DNA from: Hyaloscypha bicolor E | Taxonomy: Eukaryota > Ascomycota > Leotiomycetes > Helotiales > Hyaloscyphaceae | Length of the DNA: 64,000 nucleotides | Reading direction: 5' to 3' | NCBI RefSeq assembly: GCF_002865645.1 | Contig: NW_020194618.1 | Span: forward strand, 186,001-250,000 | Shown here: in pieces, positions 1 through 15,018 of the stretch | Position numbering within the stretch: the stretch's first letter is position 1 | How the letters are laid out: the number at the start of each line of letters is the position of its first letter | Position numbers and translations under genes: made by a program | The notes under the pieces: generated by a model | The model's input: the letters and a program-made list of their open reading frames with translations, nothing else | What the model was told of the DNA's origin: nothing | The model's database searches: none

Positions 1-2789
1 GGGATTATTAATCTGAATCTTATAGTTATATAGTTAATATAGGGGTAAGATATTTAATACTTTCTTTAAAAAGATATCTATAAAATCCTTAAACTTCTCT
101 AGTAAGACTCTTACTAGCTATTATAGTTCCGTCTCTTCTAGCTATTACTTACCTGAAATAAACTCGTCCTCTTATTATAATTCTAGCTCTTTATTAATCT
201 CGAAAAACGATATTATAAAGAAAAGGTTTTTCTTCTTCTATAGGTTTATCTAGAAAGCGGCTAGTAAGATACCTGTAATATTAACTAAGGGCCTTAACTA
301 GATCTTATAGCTTTTCTTTAGATAGTATGGTTTTAATATTCCTGTCTCTGGCTTGGGAGAAACTTCTATATTTCCTAAGGCTACTTATATTTCTCCGTAA
401 TATTAAGCTTAATTCTTTTACTATATATGGCTTTCTGAGCCCGGATTAGAAAAAGAATAAGAGGATTTCCTTTTTATAAGCTAAGGTCTCTAGGACTTAT
501 CTATAGCTATAGCTTTATTTCTTCTATTTATATCTTCTTAGTACTAGTTACTTTTCCCAGGTTTCAAGTTCTTATATATAGTAGTTAGGACCTTATCCTA
601 ACTCTTTTTTCTAGGCTAATTATCTAGTCAGATTAATCTTCTATTCTTGTAATTAATTAGGATACTAGTACTTATAAACTACTATTATCCTAAAATTATA
701 TTATACTTGCCTAGTTCTATAACTAGTATAAGTACTAGGATCTTCTATTTATTAATTAAGAGTATAAGCTTAATATAGTAAGTAATAGGTATGGCCTGCT
801 TACTATTAAATTCCTTTATATTATAGGGTAATACTAATTAAATAGGCTTAATATCTAGAAATTATTTAATTATTCTTATAAACTTGGAATTAATAAAAGT
901 ATATCTATTTACTCCGGTATTAATAAGAAAAGAAGTCTTAATATCTAATCCATTATTACTAACTATATAAGGGAATATAAACGCTTTACTTTCTAGTAGC
1001 TAGCTTAAATTAACTTTTGCTATATCTATATAATATGGCCCTAAAAAAGAGACTTTCTTTAGAGGTCCTTATTTCCCTATTTTATATCTTTAGATAGCTT
1101 ACTTATAATAAGTACTACTAGCTTAGCTACTAAAACTTGCTTTATATATTCTATCTTGGGCTCTAGATAGTTCCTAGATATATAACTAAATCTATTATAG
1201 TTATAGTACTTGAGATCTGAGGATCCGGGCTTTAAGATAGCAGGCTTATCTATTACTAGGGTCTTGAAAGTAGGCTTTATATAAGGGGCGCCTCCTGGGC
1301 TTGGCTTATTTATATCTTTATTAGTTTTCTTGAATACCTATTCTTTCTTTTTATAGCAAGCTCGGATTTGCTAGTTATTTATAGTATAGTATTATACAAA
1401 CTCTGTAGTATAGATAGCCGGGTTATTATAGTATATAGCTATGGCCTCTTGGAGCTTCTAGGTAAGCTTATTATTTAGATCGTCCTTAAGGTCCTATAGA
1501 TTAATATTTCCGTCTGTTATATATCTTAAGAATAGAATATAGAACTCCTAAAAGATCTGGCTCTTCTTTATAAATAGCTCCTTAAATATTTGCCGAGTAT
1601 TATACTTCTTATTTGGGTTACTATATAGCTTCTCTAGATAGATATATAGTTTCCTAATAGTCTTATATATATATTAACTATTCTGGTTTAGGTAAGAAGA
1701 AATTAGTATAAGGATATAGCTACTTATATAGCCAGATATATAAATAATCTTAAGGTTCTCTATCTAATAGGTATTAGAGTTACTATAAAGCTTATTCTTA
1801 ATCTGAACTAACTAATTATTAAAGGTAATACTATCCTTAATTATTAAAGATAATACTATCCTTAATTATATCTTTGAAAATAGAAGAGTTAGAGAGTTTA
1901 ATTAAGTATTTATTTTCTAAAACAGGGAAACCGGTTATCCCGGCAGACTATATAATAAGCTTCTTAATAATGGCTTTATTCTTTTATAGGGCTTATTTAG
2001 TTTCTCTTAGCTAATCCTAATAATTCTTACTATAGGTAAAAATATTATATATCTTTAGAATTAGCTTAATAATCTCTTTATATAAAGTCTCTAGGTTCCG
2101 AAATAACTCTTAGAACTCTGCCTTTAATAAGGCAGGTCCCTCTTCTTCTTCTACTCTTTAGAAGAAAGTATCTCTTCTATTATAAATATTAACGGGATAC
2201 TCGGATTCCTCAGGAAACTTAATAAGAGGCTCTAGTCTATCTTCTAGTAATATACTAATAGTATCTTATACTATAGCTTCTTCTAACTTACCTAGTTATT
2301 CCGGGACTTGCTTTCTTATAGATCTTTGTTTAGTAGTAAGGTTACTGGCCTATCTGCTTACCTGGCCGGTTTAGGGCTTTCTTATCTAGTTATTTTAGGG
2401 CTTTCTTTTATTCTAATATTAGTTAACCGGTTCGGGAATAGCTATGGTATATTATATCTGTACTTATTAAAAACTAATTAGGTAGGTATTATTTAAATCC
2501 TTTATAGGATTAAGAAATAGGTAAGCTTTGAATTATATTACGAGTATAAGATCTAGAGCCTAGAAGGCATAATTAGACTATCTCTATTTTAATAATTCAA
2601 AGCTAAAAAGAGAAGAGGATTCCGAAGAAGCCTCGGATCTAAATAATTACAAGCTATATATAGGCCTATATACTAGCTTAAGCTCGGGGTTATATATAAT
2701 AATCAGGTAACTATAGATGCCTTACTTAGATACCAGATGCCTCTCTAGCTCTAGTCTAACCCCTACTAATACCGTATATTATAATAACT

Positions 2790-5200
2790 ATAATACTTAT
2801 ATAATCTTAATAAGCTCCGGAGAATTAATAGTCTTATAATATATAATATATCTTATTATTTTAAAATACTAGTTAATAATTACAAAAATTATATTAAAAT
2901 TAGAACTTCTTATTAGGTTCTTATATAATAGTAGACCTATAATAAAATCTATAGAGATCTTATCCTAGGGTTTCTTAGGCTATAATAAATTACTAAGCAA
3001 ACTATATAGTAAATGTCTTTTTATTTTAACTTTCTAGTAAATATTATATTCTTAATAATAATTATAAATATTTTCTTTTATATTCTCCTAATACTAGGAT
3101 CTTCTAAGAAGCTCGAGAGTTTTCTTTATTTTATAGTATCTGGCTATTAGGTTATTATAATAAAGCTTTATAATTTCTTAATATAAAGCGGGATTATTAG
3201 GTATAATAATTCTTGAATAATACCTAAATAGGCCCAAATTATTTTTCTAGATTTCTTTTTCTTTAGTATCTTTCTTATTAAGCCTTTATTTTATAATATT
3301 TTAATATTAAGAATTATTTCTCTAAGCTATCTAGATAATATCTAGAAGAAATTTAGATAAAGGAGCTAGTACTATAACTCTTTTAGTAGTTATATATATT
3401 TATATATAGGGAATTAGGTATTTATAATTATCTAATTTAAAAACTCGGGAAACCGAAAAGTCTTTAGTTCTATTAAATAATATAGTTATAAATACCCTTA
3501 TTACCTTAGCTATAATAGTAAAGCCTTTAAAATATCTTTCTATATCTTACTTTTTAACTAATTCTATAATTAAGAAATCTATAAGATAATTTATTTATTT
3601 ATCTTATAATAAATATTTCTCTTTAGCTATTATAAATATAGCAAGTATTAAATAATACTTATTTCAAAGAAAGAACTCTTTAGATATTTATAAGAACTTC
3701 TAAATTATAATTATAAAAGCTTTCTTTAGTTTATTCTAAAAGGTTAGAAGCCAAGTTATATTAATAGGACCTTTTTTATAATTAGGTCTTTTACTAGATC
3801 CGTTTACTAGATTTAAGATACTTCTATAGTAAATAATATTAAAATTATATATTATAAAATATATTACCTAATATATTTAATAGCTCTCTAAATACTTTAT
3901 TTTTATAAAGTATTAGAGGTTATTATAGTCTATAATAACCTTAATTATAAACCTAGATTCTTTAAGATAATAGTACTAATACTTAAAGGCTTTAATAATT
4001 ATAAATAGCTCTTTATTATAAGTACTATAGTTATATTTGGCTTTAGAAAGTTTCTGGAACCAGAATATTACTAGATACTAGTATTTTTTCGGGCTATTAC
4101 TAGGATTAATTTATTATAAAATAGTACTAGTAATTACGAATTTTAATATATTAGTTTTAATATAAATCTTTTTAGAAAAATTAAAATAGATTAGAATAGG
4201 TATTATAATAAAAGCTTTTTTTAAAGTCTTAAAACTTTTAGCTACTTTATTTATTTATATAAAAGAACCGGATTTCTGGTTCTTTTCTATTTCTTTTAAG
4301 AAATCTATTAAGTCTATAGTTACCTAAGAGTAATAATAGATAAACCTATAGTAAAAATTAGTAAATCCAAGAAATACTTAAATATTATAAAATAATTCTA
4401 GTTCTAGCTATTTAATAATACTATAGACCTATTTAGGATTTATATAAATATTTTCTATTCTAATAAAAAAGCCTAAAAATTTAACTTCCTTAATATTAAA
4501 CTCGTATTTACTAAGTTTATAAAATAGGTTATTTTTATATAGCCTAGTAAGTATTTAGTATATATAATTATAATATTTATTCTTATTTCGGGAATAAATA
4601 AGAATATTATCTAAATAAATAATTACGAAATAATTTAGAAGCCTTATAAGTATAGTATTAATATATACTTGAAATATAGCTAGTATATTAGCTAGCCTAA
4701 AAGATATTATAAGATATTTAAAATAGCTATAGCAGGTCCTAAAAGCCGTTTTCTATTTATATTCTTTATGAATTCTTATCTAATAATATATATTCTTAAG
4801 ATCTAGCTTTATAAAGATCTTGGCTTCTTAAAGCTAGTTAAGAGTCTTATTAATAAGAGAAAGCAGATACTAATTCTTAATTATAACTTAGTTAAGTTTA
4901 TAATAATTAATATAAAGATATAGTTCTTTATTTTTCTTGAGAATAAAAAAAATAGATATTTTTACTAGGCTTTTACTAGACCTTATCTAATATTTATAAA
5001 GTATATCCTATAAATATAAATATAATATTTCTAGTTAGGTCTCTAATAGATTATATAAAGGCTTATATAGGACTATACTATTTATATTAATAGAATATTT
5101 AATATTACTAAAATTAGGAAGTTCTAAAGCTTTATTAGGGTCAAAAATCTCTAAAAAGTCTTTATATTTATTATCTCAGAAATAGATAAATACTTCTAAG
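2790..5200 (-). mobile_element. Ty3/gypsy retrotransposon relic A (reverse transcriptase to integrase)
   Basis: Reading the minus strand through stops gives the Ty3/gypsy order. Reverse transcriptase lies at about 4200-5200, with the catalytic box near 4595-4635 reading YLDNILIYSRN. The expected YLDD has become YLDN, a G-to-A change as RIP makes on the opposite strand. It is followed by the conserved 'VFLGFTNFYYRFI' stretch near 4340-4400 and by RNase H-like sequence. Integrase lies at about 2790-3175: 'TLELLRRSYYW' upstream of the zinc-binding region and 'ISIDFIIGL' at the start of the catalytic core. Many stops interrupt every domain, so the element is dead. LTR borders could not be placed. 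Confidence 0.8.
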
Positions 5201-8200
5201 GCCTCTTTCCGGAGAATATTAATTTGCTATATTAAAAACTTCTATTTAGTATTACTAGAACTATATAATAAAGTAAAGACCTAGTAACTATTATAAATAT
5301 ATAAAGCCTATTATTTAAGATAATTATATTTGCTTTTAGTTAAGAATAAGACTTGAGATACTAGCTTAAGATACTAGTTAAGCTTCTTACTAAATTCTTT
5401 TAGTATTAGGATTTTAATATTATTAGGCTATATAGATATATATATCTATTATTTCTTAATATAGTCTATATATTATATAAGAATTACTTTATAAAATTCT
5501 ATATTAAAGATAAGGCTATAAGAGCTAATATTCTTATATTTATAGAACTAGAGCTTAAAAGAATATATTTTGCTATAATTATTTATAATAAATAGCTTAA
5601 GATTATAGGCTTAATAGACCTTAAATTAGTTCTTATAAAAGGTTATAAATTCTTAGTTATATTTAGCTAAAGTAATAAAGCCCTGGCTTTGAGCCTAATT
5701 ATTATTAAGAAAGTTATAATCTAATCCGGTATTACCGAGTCTACTATATATCTTTAAGGTATTTATTTCTGGCTATATTAATCTTACTTAAATAGTTATA
5801 TAAAGTAATATACTTTTTTTATTATAGCTAAAATTATTAATATTTAAGATTTGGCTTTTTCTTTTCCCTATTTCTTAGAAAAATCTTCTCTAAAGTACTT
5901 CTCTATAGCTATAGTATTAACCTGCTTCTATAAATACCTTAATTCTTTTATAGTTTTGGCCTTATTAGGGTTCTACTAAGCCTATTTAATATATTTAAAA
6001 TATTTTATATTTCTTAAGAAATATTCTTTCTATTTATAAGTCTAATAAATTATACCTAAAATAGAACTAGTACTTTATTAAGGCCTTAAAGGAGCTAAAG
6101 TATTACCTGAGGATTTCTTACGTGATTTTTAGAACTTATTCTTCCTTTTTTAATAGCCTTATAAATTAGAATTTACTAAGTTAGAGTCTTTAGGGGCAAA
6201 GTTGCTTTTATTAGACTTTCCTATCTTTGCTTTTCTTAATTTAGGATAAGTAATATACTTTATTTTCTGAGCTTTCTTAAGCTATTCGGAAATAAATATT
6301 ACCTTATCTTCTAAAAAAATAAATATAAGTATCTAATAAGTCTTATAGTTAGATAAAGTAGTATTAAGAGTCCGGACCCGGTTTTTTTTAGAATATAGAT
6401 TCTAGTTAACTTTAAGACTAATTATCCGAGTATATAACTTAGTAACTATCTTACTATTTTTCTAATAAAGATCTCGGAATTCCTTAAAAATATCTTATTA
6501 ATAGATTTAAGGTATTTGGAATATATTAGCTAAGTAGGCCTTAAATTACTCTTAATAAACCTTATATAATAGTAGGCTTTGCTTTATTATAGCCTCCCAA
6601 ATATTATAAGGTTTATTTCTAAAGGCATTTATAGTAAAGTTAACTCTAGAAAAGTATTTATTATAAGTCTAAGGTTAGGTCCTAAAGACTGCTTTTTAGG
6701 AAAATATAAATATTCTCTATTTCTTAAGGAACTTTCTATAATATAAGTCAGGTATCCGGATTTTAAGAAGCTTTTCTTAGTCCAAATATATCTTTAGGAT
6801 ATTATATAGTAGCTCCTAATAAATAATATCGAGATTACTCTCAAAGCTTATTATATTAGAAAAGGAAGTAAGTTCTAACCCTATTTCAGGAAGTTCCCTA
6901 ATAGGAATTACTAAGAAAGATAGGATAGACTTATAAATAGAGTTTTTATAAGATATAGTAAACTATAAAATATTTCTAAGAGTACTCTTATATTACTCTA
7001 ATTATAGGATATATTAGTTAATTATATTTACTAATTCTTGCTTTTATTAGAGTACTTTAACTTTAGTATATAAGCCCTGTTTTATAGCTTAAGTAGTAGT
7101 AACTCGAGTATTAATCTCGGTATTTTAATTATTACCGGAATTATTTCCGTTATTATTACTGGCTCTCGGAAGCTCCTAAGGGGCCCTATTAAAAGTATTA
7201 AATAAGCCTTTACTATTATCCGTATTAGGGTTAATCTAGTCGACTTTCTCTATAGAAATAGCTTTAGTAAAAAGTTATATATTTCGCAGATTTCGAAATA
7301 TAATTACTTATTAAACTACCTTCTTTAAGGATAGAGAGATTAGCTTATAAGGTATTTATTAATAAGTAATAAGATAATAGAATGAATTAGTATATTATAA
7401 AACTATAGTATTAAATTTAGTATAGAACTAATCTCTGTCTTTTTTATAAGGTCTAGGAAAGCCCCCTCTAAATAGGAGGCCCTAATAATATATATATAAT
7501 TAGTAATTTATAAGTCTAATATTTATAATATAAATAGTAATTAGTTATAAAGTTAGAGGGCCTTTAATTTCCCTAATTAATACTCGTAATATCCGAGGTT
7601 TATTATATGCCCTTAAGTTATATATAACCCTATATATATTATACTATTATATTACTTCCTTCCTAAAAAGAAGTCTAAATACTTTTATTTAGGGAATTAT
7701 TTAGTTATAATATAAAAAAGAAAAAAGAGGAAATAATAGTTATTAATCCTATTTTATCTAATTTCTATAGCTTACTTATAATTAAAGTATAGTCTTGACT
7801 TTACTAGAATAACCTAGTTCCTAGTATATTCTGGCTAGTTCTTAGTATTTATTACTTATATTATACCTATATCTATATTAATAATATAATCTAGAAGTAT
7901 TATATAGGCTATAGCTAATATTAGAACTATTATTATTAGGTAGTCTTTAAATAGAGATAATAGATTAAGTTTATTTATTAATATAGGCTTTAATATAATA
8001 GCTTGCTTGCCTTTTTTCTTAGTTAGGATAGTAGTATTTGGCTTAATTATACTATTTTTGAGCTACTTAATTAATTTCTGAGCCTTCTCAAGCTTAATAT
8101 ATATATTCTCAAGTTATTTTTCTATAATAGAAACTTATATATTAAGGGCAGCTATTTAAACTACTTTATTATTAAATTCCCGGGCCTTAAGCTATATGAT

Positions 8201-10079
8201 TTTGGTTTTATAAAAGCTTTTAAGGAATTTTCCGACTTCCTAAATAGTATTATTTACTAATTTATTAATATTTATAGGATATTATTTCTTTAATTTGGCT
8301 TTTAGAATTATTTACTAGCTCTTAATTTTAGACTAGTACTTTATATAATAACTATTACTTAGTATTATATATCTTCTAGTTATAATAGATATCTTAATAC
8401 TAGTTTAGTTACTTTTATTATAGTTAGAGTTTCCTTTATTATTAGAAGTCTTTCTATTTTTAGTTTTTTATTATTAGAATTCTTATTATTATTTAATACC
8501 TTATATTTCTTAAATAAGCTAGCCTTATTCTTTTTTATTTTCTTAGTATTTGGCTCTATAAGATTAATTAGATAGCCCTTATTAGTACTATTTATTCTAC
8601 CTATTTAATTATTAGATTTATTATTACTAGTAACTAAAATCTCTATTTTATTATTTTTAGAATATTTTACTAAGATATCCTCTATAATAATTTCAGGTAT
8701 ATTTTTAAAAGTAATATGAGCTATATTTTATATATTAACTTATTCTTAGGTAAGAGAATTACTATTTTCGTTTATAAAAGTAATTTGGCTAGTAATTATA
8801 TTAATAATAGTAATAGCTATTAAACTTGAGATACTATTATTACTATTTAAATTATTTAGGATCTAGTAAATAGCTTTACTTAGTCTAGCTATAGATAATA
8901 TATTACTAGGATTTCTTATCTATTTTGTTTTTATTAATAGTTCTATTAAGATAATAGTAATAATATAAATAATTAAAGTTATAAAAGTTAAAGTAATTAG
9001 AAAGATTTTCCTTAATTTTTAATAATATTTTAAACTAATATAGGCGAGTATTTACCTTTAGCTTAGCTTTAAGAATTTACTTTTTTTTATAATTTGCTTA
9101 GATAATAAAGTATAATCTAATATAGTAAAGAAAATAAATACTAAGATAATAGAATAAAAGAAATATACTAGAATTTAAATAAAACCCGGGAAATATCTAG
9201 ATTTTTTTTCTCTTTCTCTAGTTATAAAAGCCTTATTATTAAGGTTTATTATTATCTGAGTAGTTTTTATTAAACTTATTTTCTTTAGTATATTAAATCT
9301 ATTTATTTAGCTAAATAAGAGGTCCTGCTTTATTAGGATTCTATTTATGAAATTTATATAATTTAAATACTAAGTTCTTAAAGTTTAATATAAGGTACTA
9401 TTTATTATTTATATTTTATTTCTTTTATTTAATCTTATAGTAAAGCTTATTATAAAGTATTTTAGAAAAGAGAATTTTTTTAATTTCCTATTCGAGTTTA
9501 TTATTAACTTTAGTAGAACTAGGCTCTTTATTAGTCTAGCCAGATAATAAATTAGTAAGATTCTTATAAAGTCTATTTATATAGAAAATTAATTAAATCC
9601 TATATAATAGGAAAAGATCTAATTAATATAAATAGTCGACTATTTTATTAATTTTAAATAGTCTAATAAGAAAATAGTCTAATTTATTAGATAAATAGTT
9701 CGTTTTCTATATCTTTTTAATTATATAGATTATATTTCCTAAACTAAAGTCTAGTTCTTATTATTTCTTATTAGCTTACTTGGCTTAATATTCCTAAGCT
9801 ATTATTATATATTCTCGGGTATAATTAATAGTAATATTAATTCTCTTAGCCTATTATTATACTTTTTCCTAATTAAGTTTCTTTTTCGGTATTTTGAACT
9901 TTATTATTAATAGTATCTAGTTAAAGTTTAGCCTGGGTTTATATTTATAGTTAATTATTAAAGGAAATAAGCTAGTTAATTTATATAGGCAGGTAGTACT
10001 TATAATATTAAATACCGGAAGTAAATTTATTTAATTATCCTAAAAGTAATTAATAAAGAAATAAAGTCAGGTATTAATA

Positions 10080-12050
10080 ATCTAATTAATAATTTCTGTT
10101 TATTTATTAGTTTGGGTATATTCTATAGTTAAAAGCTTTAGCTTAGTTCTAATTAATCTTAATAGTTTATTTATAAAGTCTGAAATGAATTAGAGTTCTT
10201 AGTTACTTATAATAATAAAGAGAAATCCTCGAAATTACTAGATATAGTAATATAATAGGCTAGTAATAGTCTTAGTTATAGTATTCTTAGTTATTAATAG
10301 GCTTATATATTATTTAGGTAATTAATTAACTATAATAAATATATTATTATATTTCTTATTTATAAAGCCAGAGATATAGAAGTTTATAGATAAATTGTCT
10401 TATATTTTTAGGGAAACCGGTAATAGATATAATAGACCTAATATTTTATTTCTTGGCTTATAAGATCTTTAATATTTATAATAGTTTATTATAAAGTAAT
10501 TAATATCTAAAGAAAAAATAAGCTACTAATAAAGTCTCTAAACTAGGATTTTTATCTTATTTTAACCGGGATATATAGTAGTTATTATACTATGAATTTA
10601 TTATAAGAGCCTAGTTTATAGATTATTATATTTATCTAATATAATAAGTCTTTTATTATAAAATATATAGCTATTTAATATTTCTTATAGATTTATATTC
10701 TCTCGAGATTTTCTGTATTTGTTTTCTAGAACTAGGTCTATCTAATTAGCTTATAGAACTTTAATTATAATAAATAGCTTATTTATTTCTTTTATCTTAG
10801 TAGAAATATAAGTTATATTTATTATCTTAGTAAAAGTAAAAATTAGGTCTAATAAAATAACTTATCTAGTTCTTTTAGCTTCTTTAGCCTATTTCTAAGT
10901 TAGTATAAACTCGTTTTTTCGGGATAAGATATTAATAATAGTATTATTTTTACCTAATTAATAAATAATCTAATAATGAAATTATAATAGGAAATCTATT
11001 TATTAGATTTATTATTTATTTAAAAGCCTTTTAGTACTAAAATACTCGAGAACTTTATAATTAGTAATAATTAGAAAATTAGGTAAGCTAATTAGTTTTA
11101 CTTATTATTTCTAGAATTCTTAGATAATAATAAAAAGTTCCTTATTATAAACTTTATAATAGCTTTTGACTTCTTAAAGAGCTTTGAAATAAAATAAGAC
11201 CGGGTACTATTATTCGTTCTCTGGGCTTTTTTAAGAAAGTATATCTATAATAGCTAAATCTAAATAGTTAGTTTCCAGGCGGGTTTCTTTATTATATTTA
11301 AAATAGAGAAGTATAGAAATAAAAAGAAGTAGATCTTTAAGCTAATTAAAGGTATTTAGCTAGGTTTTATTAAATATAAACTTTAGTAAAATATTCTTTT
11401 TAGTTAAATAATTTAGGAAATAAGAGATATATCTATAGACTTAAATAAACCTATAGTAGAAGTTATAAAAGCCTAAAAACAACTATATTTTCCTTTTTAT
11501 TATAGGTTAGTACTAGTTTCGAATAATAGAAGTTTTAGTAAAATCTATTTATATATCTTAATTCAAAATAATAAATCCTAAAAATATTATCTTAAAGACT
11601 TTAAATTTATATTTATAAATATTAACTTATAATCTAGTATTCTAAAGCTTTTATAGAACTATTTTAATATATTATTAATACTTTTTCTTATTCTTAAAGA
11701 AAATTAGTATATTATTAATATAGGCCAAATAAAAGTTATCTAAATAGTCTATTAGGATAATATTAATATATTACTAAAAAATTACTAAACTATTATAGAA
11801 TCCAAATAGTAAAATTACTAGTTTAAATAATTTATATCTTATTCTAAAAACTATCTATATTATAGAAGCTAGTTTTATATAAATTTAATTAAAAGTATAT
11901 TAAATATTTAATTTAGTAAATACTAATAATTTGGCTAATTAGTTAAAAGTCTTAGTAATAAGTAATAGGAAATAATAATTCTTTTTTATTATAGTATTTA
12001 GTTATTAATAATTAGTATAAAATTATGGGCTACTATTTTTCTTTTTAATA
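10080..12050 (-). mobile_element. Ty3/gypsy retrotransposon relic B (reverse transcriptase to integrase)
   Basis: A second gypsy polymerase, also on the minus strand and about 7 kb from relic A. The catalytic box near 11680-11725 reads AYINNILIFFKNK, where AYIDDILIFSK is expected: both aspartates have become asparagine by G-to-A change. Downstream sequence near 11500-11600 matches the 'FLGFIIL' and 'LFLGF' landmarks after the palm. Integrase at about 10080-10420 shows 'IFIIVN' (expected ..VVVDR), 'ISSNFEDF' and a decayed 'PKLINKQ' in place of the usual HPQTDGQTE. The sequence differs enough from relic A to be a different family rather than a duplicate. It is not functional. Confidence 0.78.
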
Positions 12051-14700
12051 AATAAGACTAGTAATAAAAAAAGGGATTTAGATAGCTTAATAAAATTCTT
12101 TTTTAGGTTTTTAATAAAATACTTTCTTATTTTTTTAAGTTTACTAGAGCTTATTTTATAGAAATAAACTATTCTTATTAAGGGATCTAGTTTATTAAAA
12201 TAGAGCTTATAATTAAAGAATTAAGACTAGGAAAGCTTATTTACTACTTTCTTAAAGAATACTCTAGTTATATTATATAGTTATATAAAAAGAAATATCT
12301 AGAGTTTTTAAAGTTCTTTAGAATTAAAAAATAATATATTACTAAGAATATCGGATTTATTTATATCCAGGAAATATATTAGATTACTAGTTTAAATATA
12401 ATATCCGGCAGGCTATAGTATTAGTTATCTAATTACTATAAATAATAGTAGATATTTTTTTAGTTTATAATTCTGTTTTTTAAATATATAATTAATTTTA
12501 TTAATAATAACTAATCTAACTAAGTTATTAGGATCTTTAGTACTTAATTAGAAAATAGTTATTCTAATAAAATAATAGGAATAGTCTAGTAGCTTAACTA
12601 TTTCAAAAGTATTAAGGTCTAGCTCTTTCTTTCTTATCTAGTATTTAGCTTTTCTTATAAGAGGATCTTATAAAAGAATAAGAAATATATTCTTTTATTT
12701 TTCGAGTCTAGTTTTATTAGTTCTTTTTAGGATTCTAGTTAGAATATTTTTAGAATAGTTATTTTTTTAATATTTCTTATTAAAATATTGGATTTTCTAA
12801 ATAAGGTCTAGCTAATTTATCTTATAGTTCTCTGGCTAATAGAATTAATTCTATTAATAGTATAATAGAATATTATACTTTATTAGCTATTTTCTTCCCA
12901 AAATTATATTATAAGAGCTAAGGTTAATAATAAGCAGATATTATTAAGTTTAAAAGTATTAATTAATAGCTAGATTTATAATAGCTAGATATTAAATAGC
13001 TTTACTAGATTATTTATTAAAATCTTATAAGAAAATAGGGGTTTTAAGTTTATATAAAAGTATTTATAATACTTTTATTAAAAGGCAAATATACTTTTAG
13101 TTAATTAGAATATATATATTTATTCTAGTATTTACTAAATACTAGAAGATTATAGTTTTACCTTTTTAATATATTTAATAATTAATAAGAAACTAGTTTC
13201 TACTAATTAGCTAAATAAGATCTATAGGTTTTTAGTAAAGTTCTTATTTTAAAAAAGCTATCTTTATATCTAGAACTAGACTTTTCCTAACTTATTAATA
13301 TTATACTTTTTATTAGATAATAAATAGGAATTAGTATTCTTATTATTTATTCCTAAATTATTAGCTTTCTCTAAATAATTCTCTTTAATAAGTATAACCT
13401 TATTAAAGTTAAAATAAGTATTTTTTATATATCTAGGCTTTCTATAGCTATAATAATAAAGGCCCTCTAGCTAGTCTAGTTTCTTTTCAAATTCTCGGTA
13501 AACTACCTTTTTTAGCTATAAAAATACTAGCTACTAAGATTAATTTATTAAATATAGGATTATTATAGTTTCTTGAATTCCGGTAAACTTTCTAGCCCGA
13601 AATAATATTTAATAATAAGTAGTTTTTACTAGTTATTTTTCCTGAAATTACTAATTTTTAATTAAAAGAAGCCTATTCTCTTATTTTATATACTACTTAA
13701 TAAGGTTCCTAGAAGTATTAAACTTCTTATTACCTAAGCTTTTAAATAGCTCGAGATTTATTTTATTTATTAAATTATTATATTAGTTATTTAGTAACTT
13801 TTCTAGTTTTATTATTAAGTAAATAAACTTTATCTAGAATATTAGAAATAGCTTATTTCTTTATCTTAAATACTAGTATATCTCTTTTATTTTCTAATAT
13901 TCTATTTCTTTATTTTTACTATAAGCTTACTAGAGAATCTTAAAGATCTATTTAGTAATTAAGATCTATCTAACTAATTCAGGTTCTAGTTAATTATAAA
14001 TAAAGTTATAGGTATCTCTAGTAACTAGTTATATTATATAAATAATTTTTAATAATTTACTATTAAATTTAGAGAAGTTCTATATTAGTTTATTTCTTAT
14101 ATTAAATATCTAATTATTAATCTAGTAATTGTTTTTATTTATAAATAGAATAAGATTCTTAATTCTAATAAGCTATAGTTAATTACTATAGACTAAAAGT
14201 AAAAAAAAGCCTTAATATTAGCCCCTAAATAGTTCTCCTAATAGGAATCTATAATATTCCTAAATATCTATTTATTTGAATTTCTATTTTATTACTTCTT
14301 TTTATATTAGTCTTTTTCTTATATAAAATTAACTAGTAATTACTTCTAGCTTATTAACTTTCTTAATAAATTAGTTAATATATAAATAGAATTTCTAGTA
14401 GTATTTTGCTTATTTATTAGCTATAAGGTAATATTTATTAATAAGATTATTTCGTATAAGTAATCTTTATTAGGTCTTATTTATTTTTAGAATATTTATA
14501 CTAATTTTAAGTTCTAAGTTAACTAGCTATTTCTTAATATCTTTTTCCGAAATAGTATTATAATGGCTTTTCCGTTTTATTATACTAGAGCTTCTTATCT
14601 AATATACTTATAGTAATAGTACTTGGCCCCGGGCTATTTATAATAGTTTTAGAAAAGATATTAGCTATAGAGATAAGTACTAAGTAAGTTCTTCTTATTT

Positions 14701-14820
14701 AATATTAGTAAACTATAACTAATTATTATCTTATCTAATTTTAAATTAGTAAACTAAAACCGACTATTATCTTTTCTTATTTTAAATTAGTAAACTATTA
14801 CTAATTCTTCTTATATTAGG
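14701..14820. repeat. 41-bp tandem repeat, about three copies, near the AT-block edge
   Basis: The core ATTAGTAAACT recurs at 14704, 14745 and 14786, giving a period of exactly 41 bp. Units differ at several bases. It lies within the last 600 bases of the AT-rich block and may be part of an LTR or untranslated leader. Confidence 0.7.
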
Positions 14821-14856
14821 AAAGGAAGCCAGTTCTTTTACTCTTATTAGTATTAA

Positions 14857-15018
14857 GGGAATATTATCTGCTCTAGTTAAGGGTTAGGCTCCGAGATTAA
14901 CTAGGTTATAGAGAATAATATCTTTCTTCTTTTGTATTAATAAAGAACCGACTATTAAAAGGGGAATATTATCTGCTCTAGTTAAGGATTAGGCTCCGAG
15001 ATTAACTAGGTTATAGAG
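14857..15018. repeat. 57-bp direct repeat pair, 105 bp apart
   Basis: The segments at 14857-14913 and 14962-15018 are almost identical: one internal mismatch near the middle, then divergence. Both begin GGGAATATTATCTGC and run through CCGAGATTAACTAGG. The spacer also holds a copy of a short motif (AACCGACTATTA) seen in the 41-bp array just upstream. Likely transposon terminal sequence. Confidence 0.75.
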
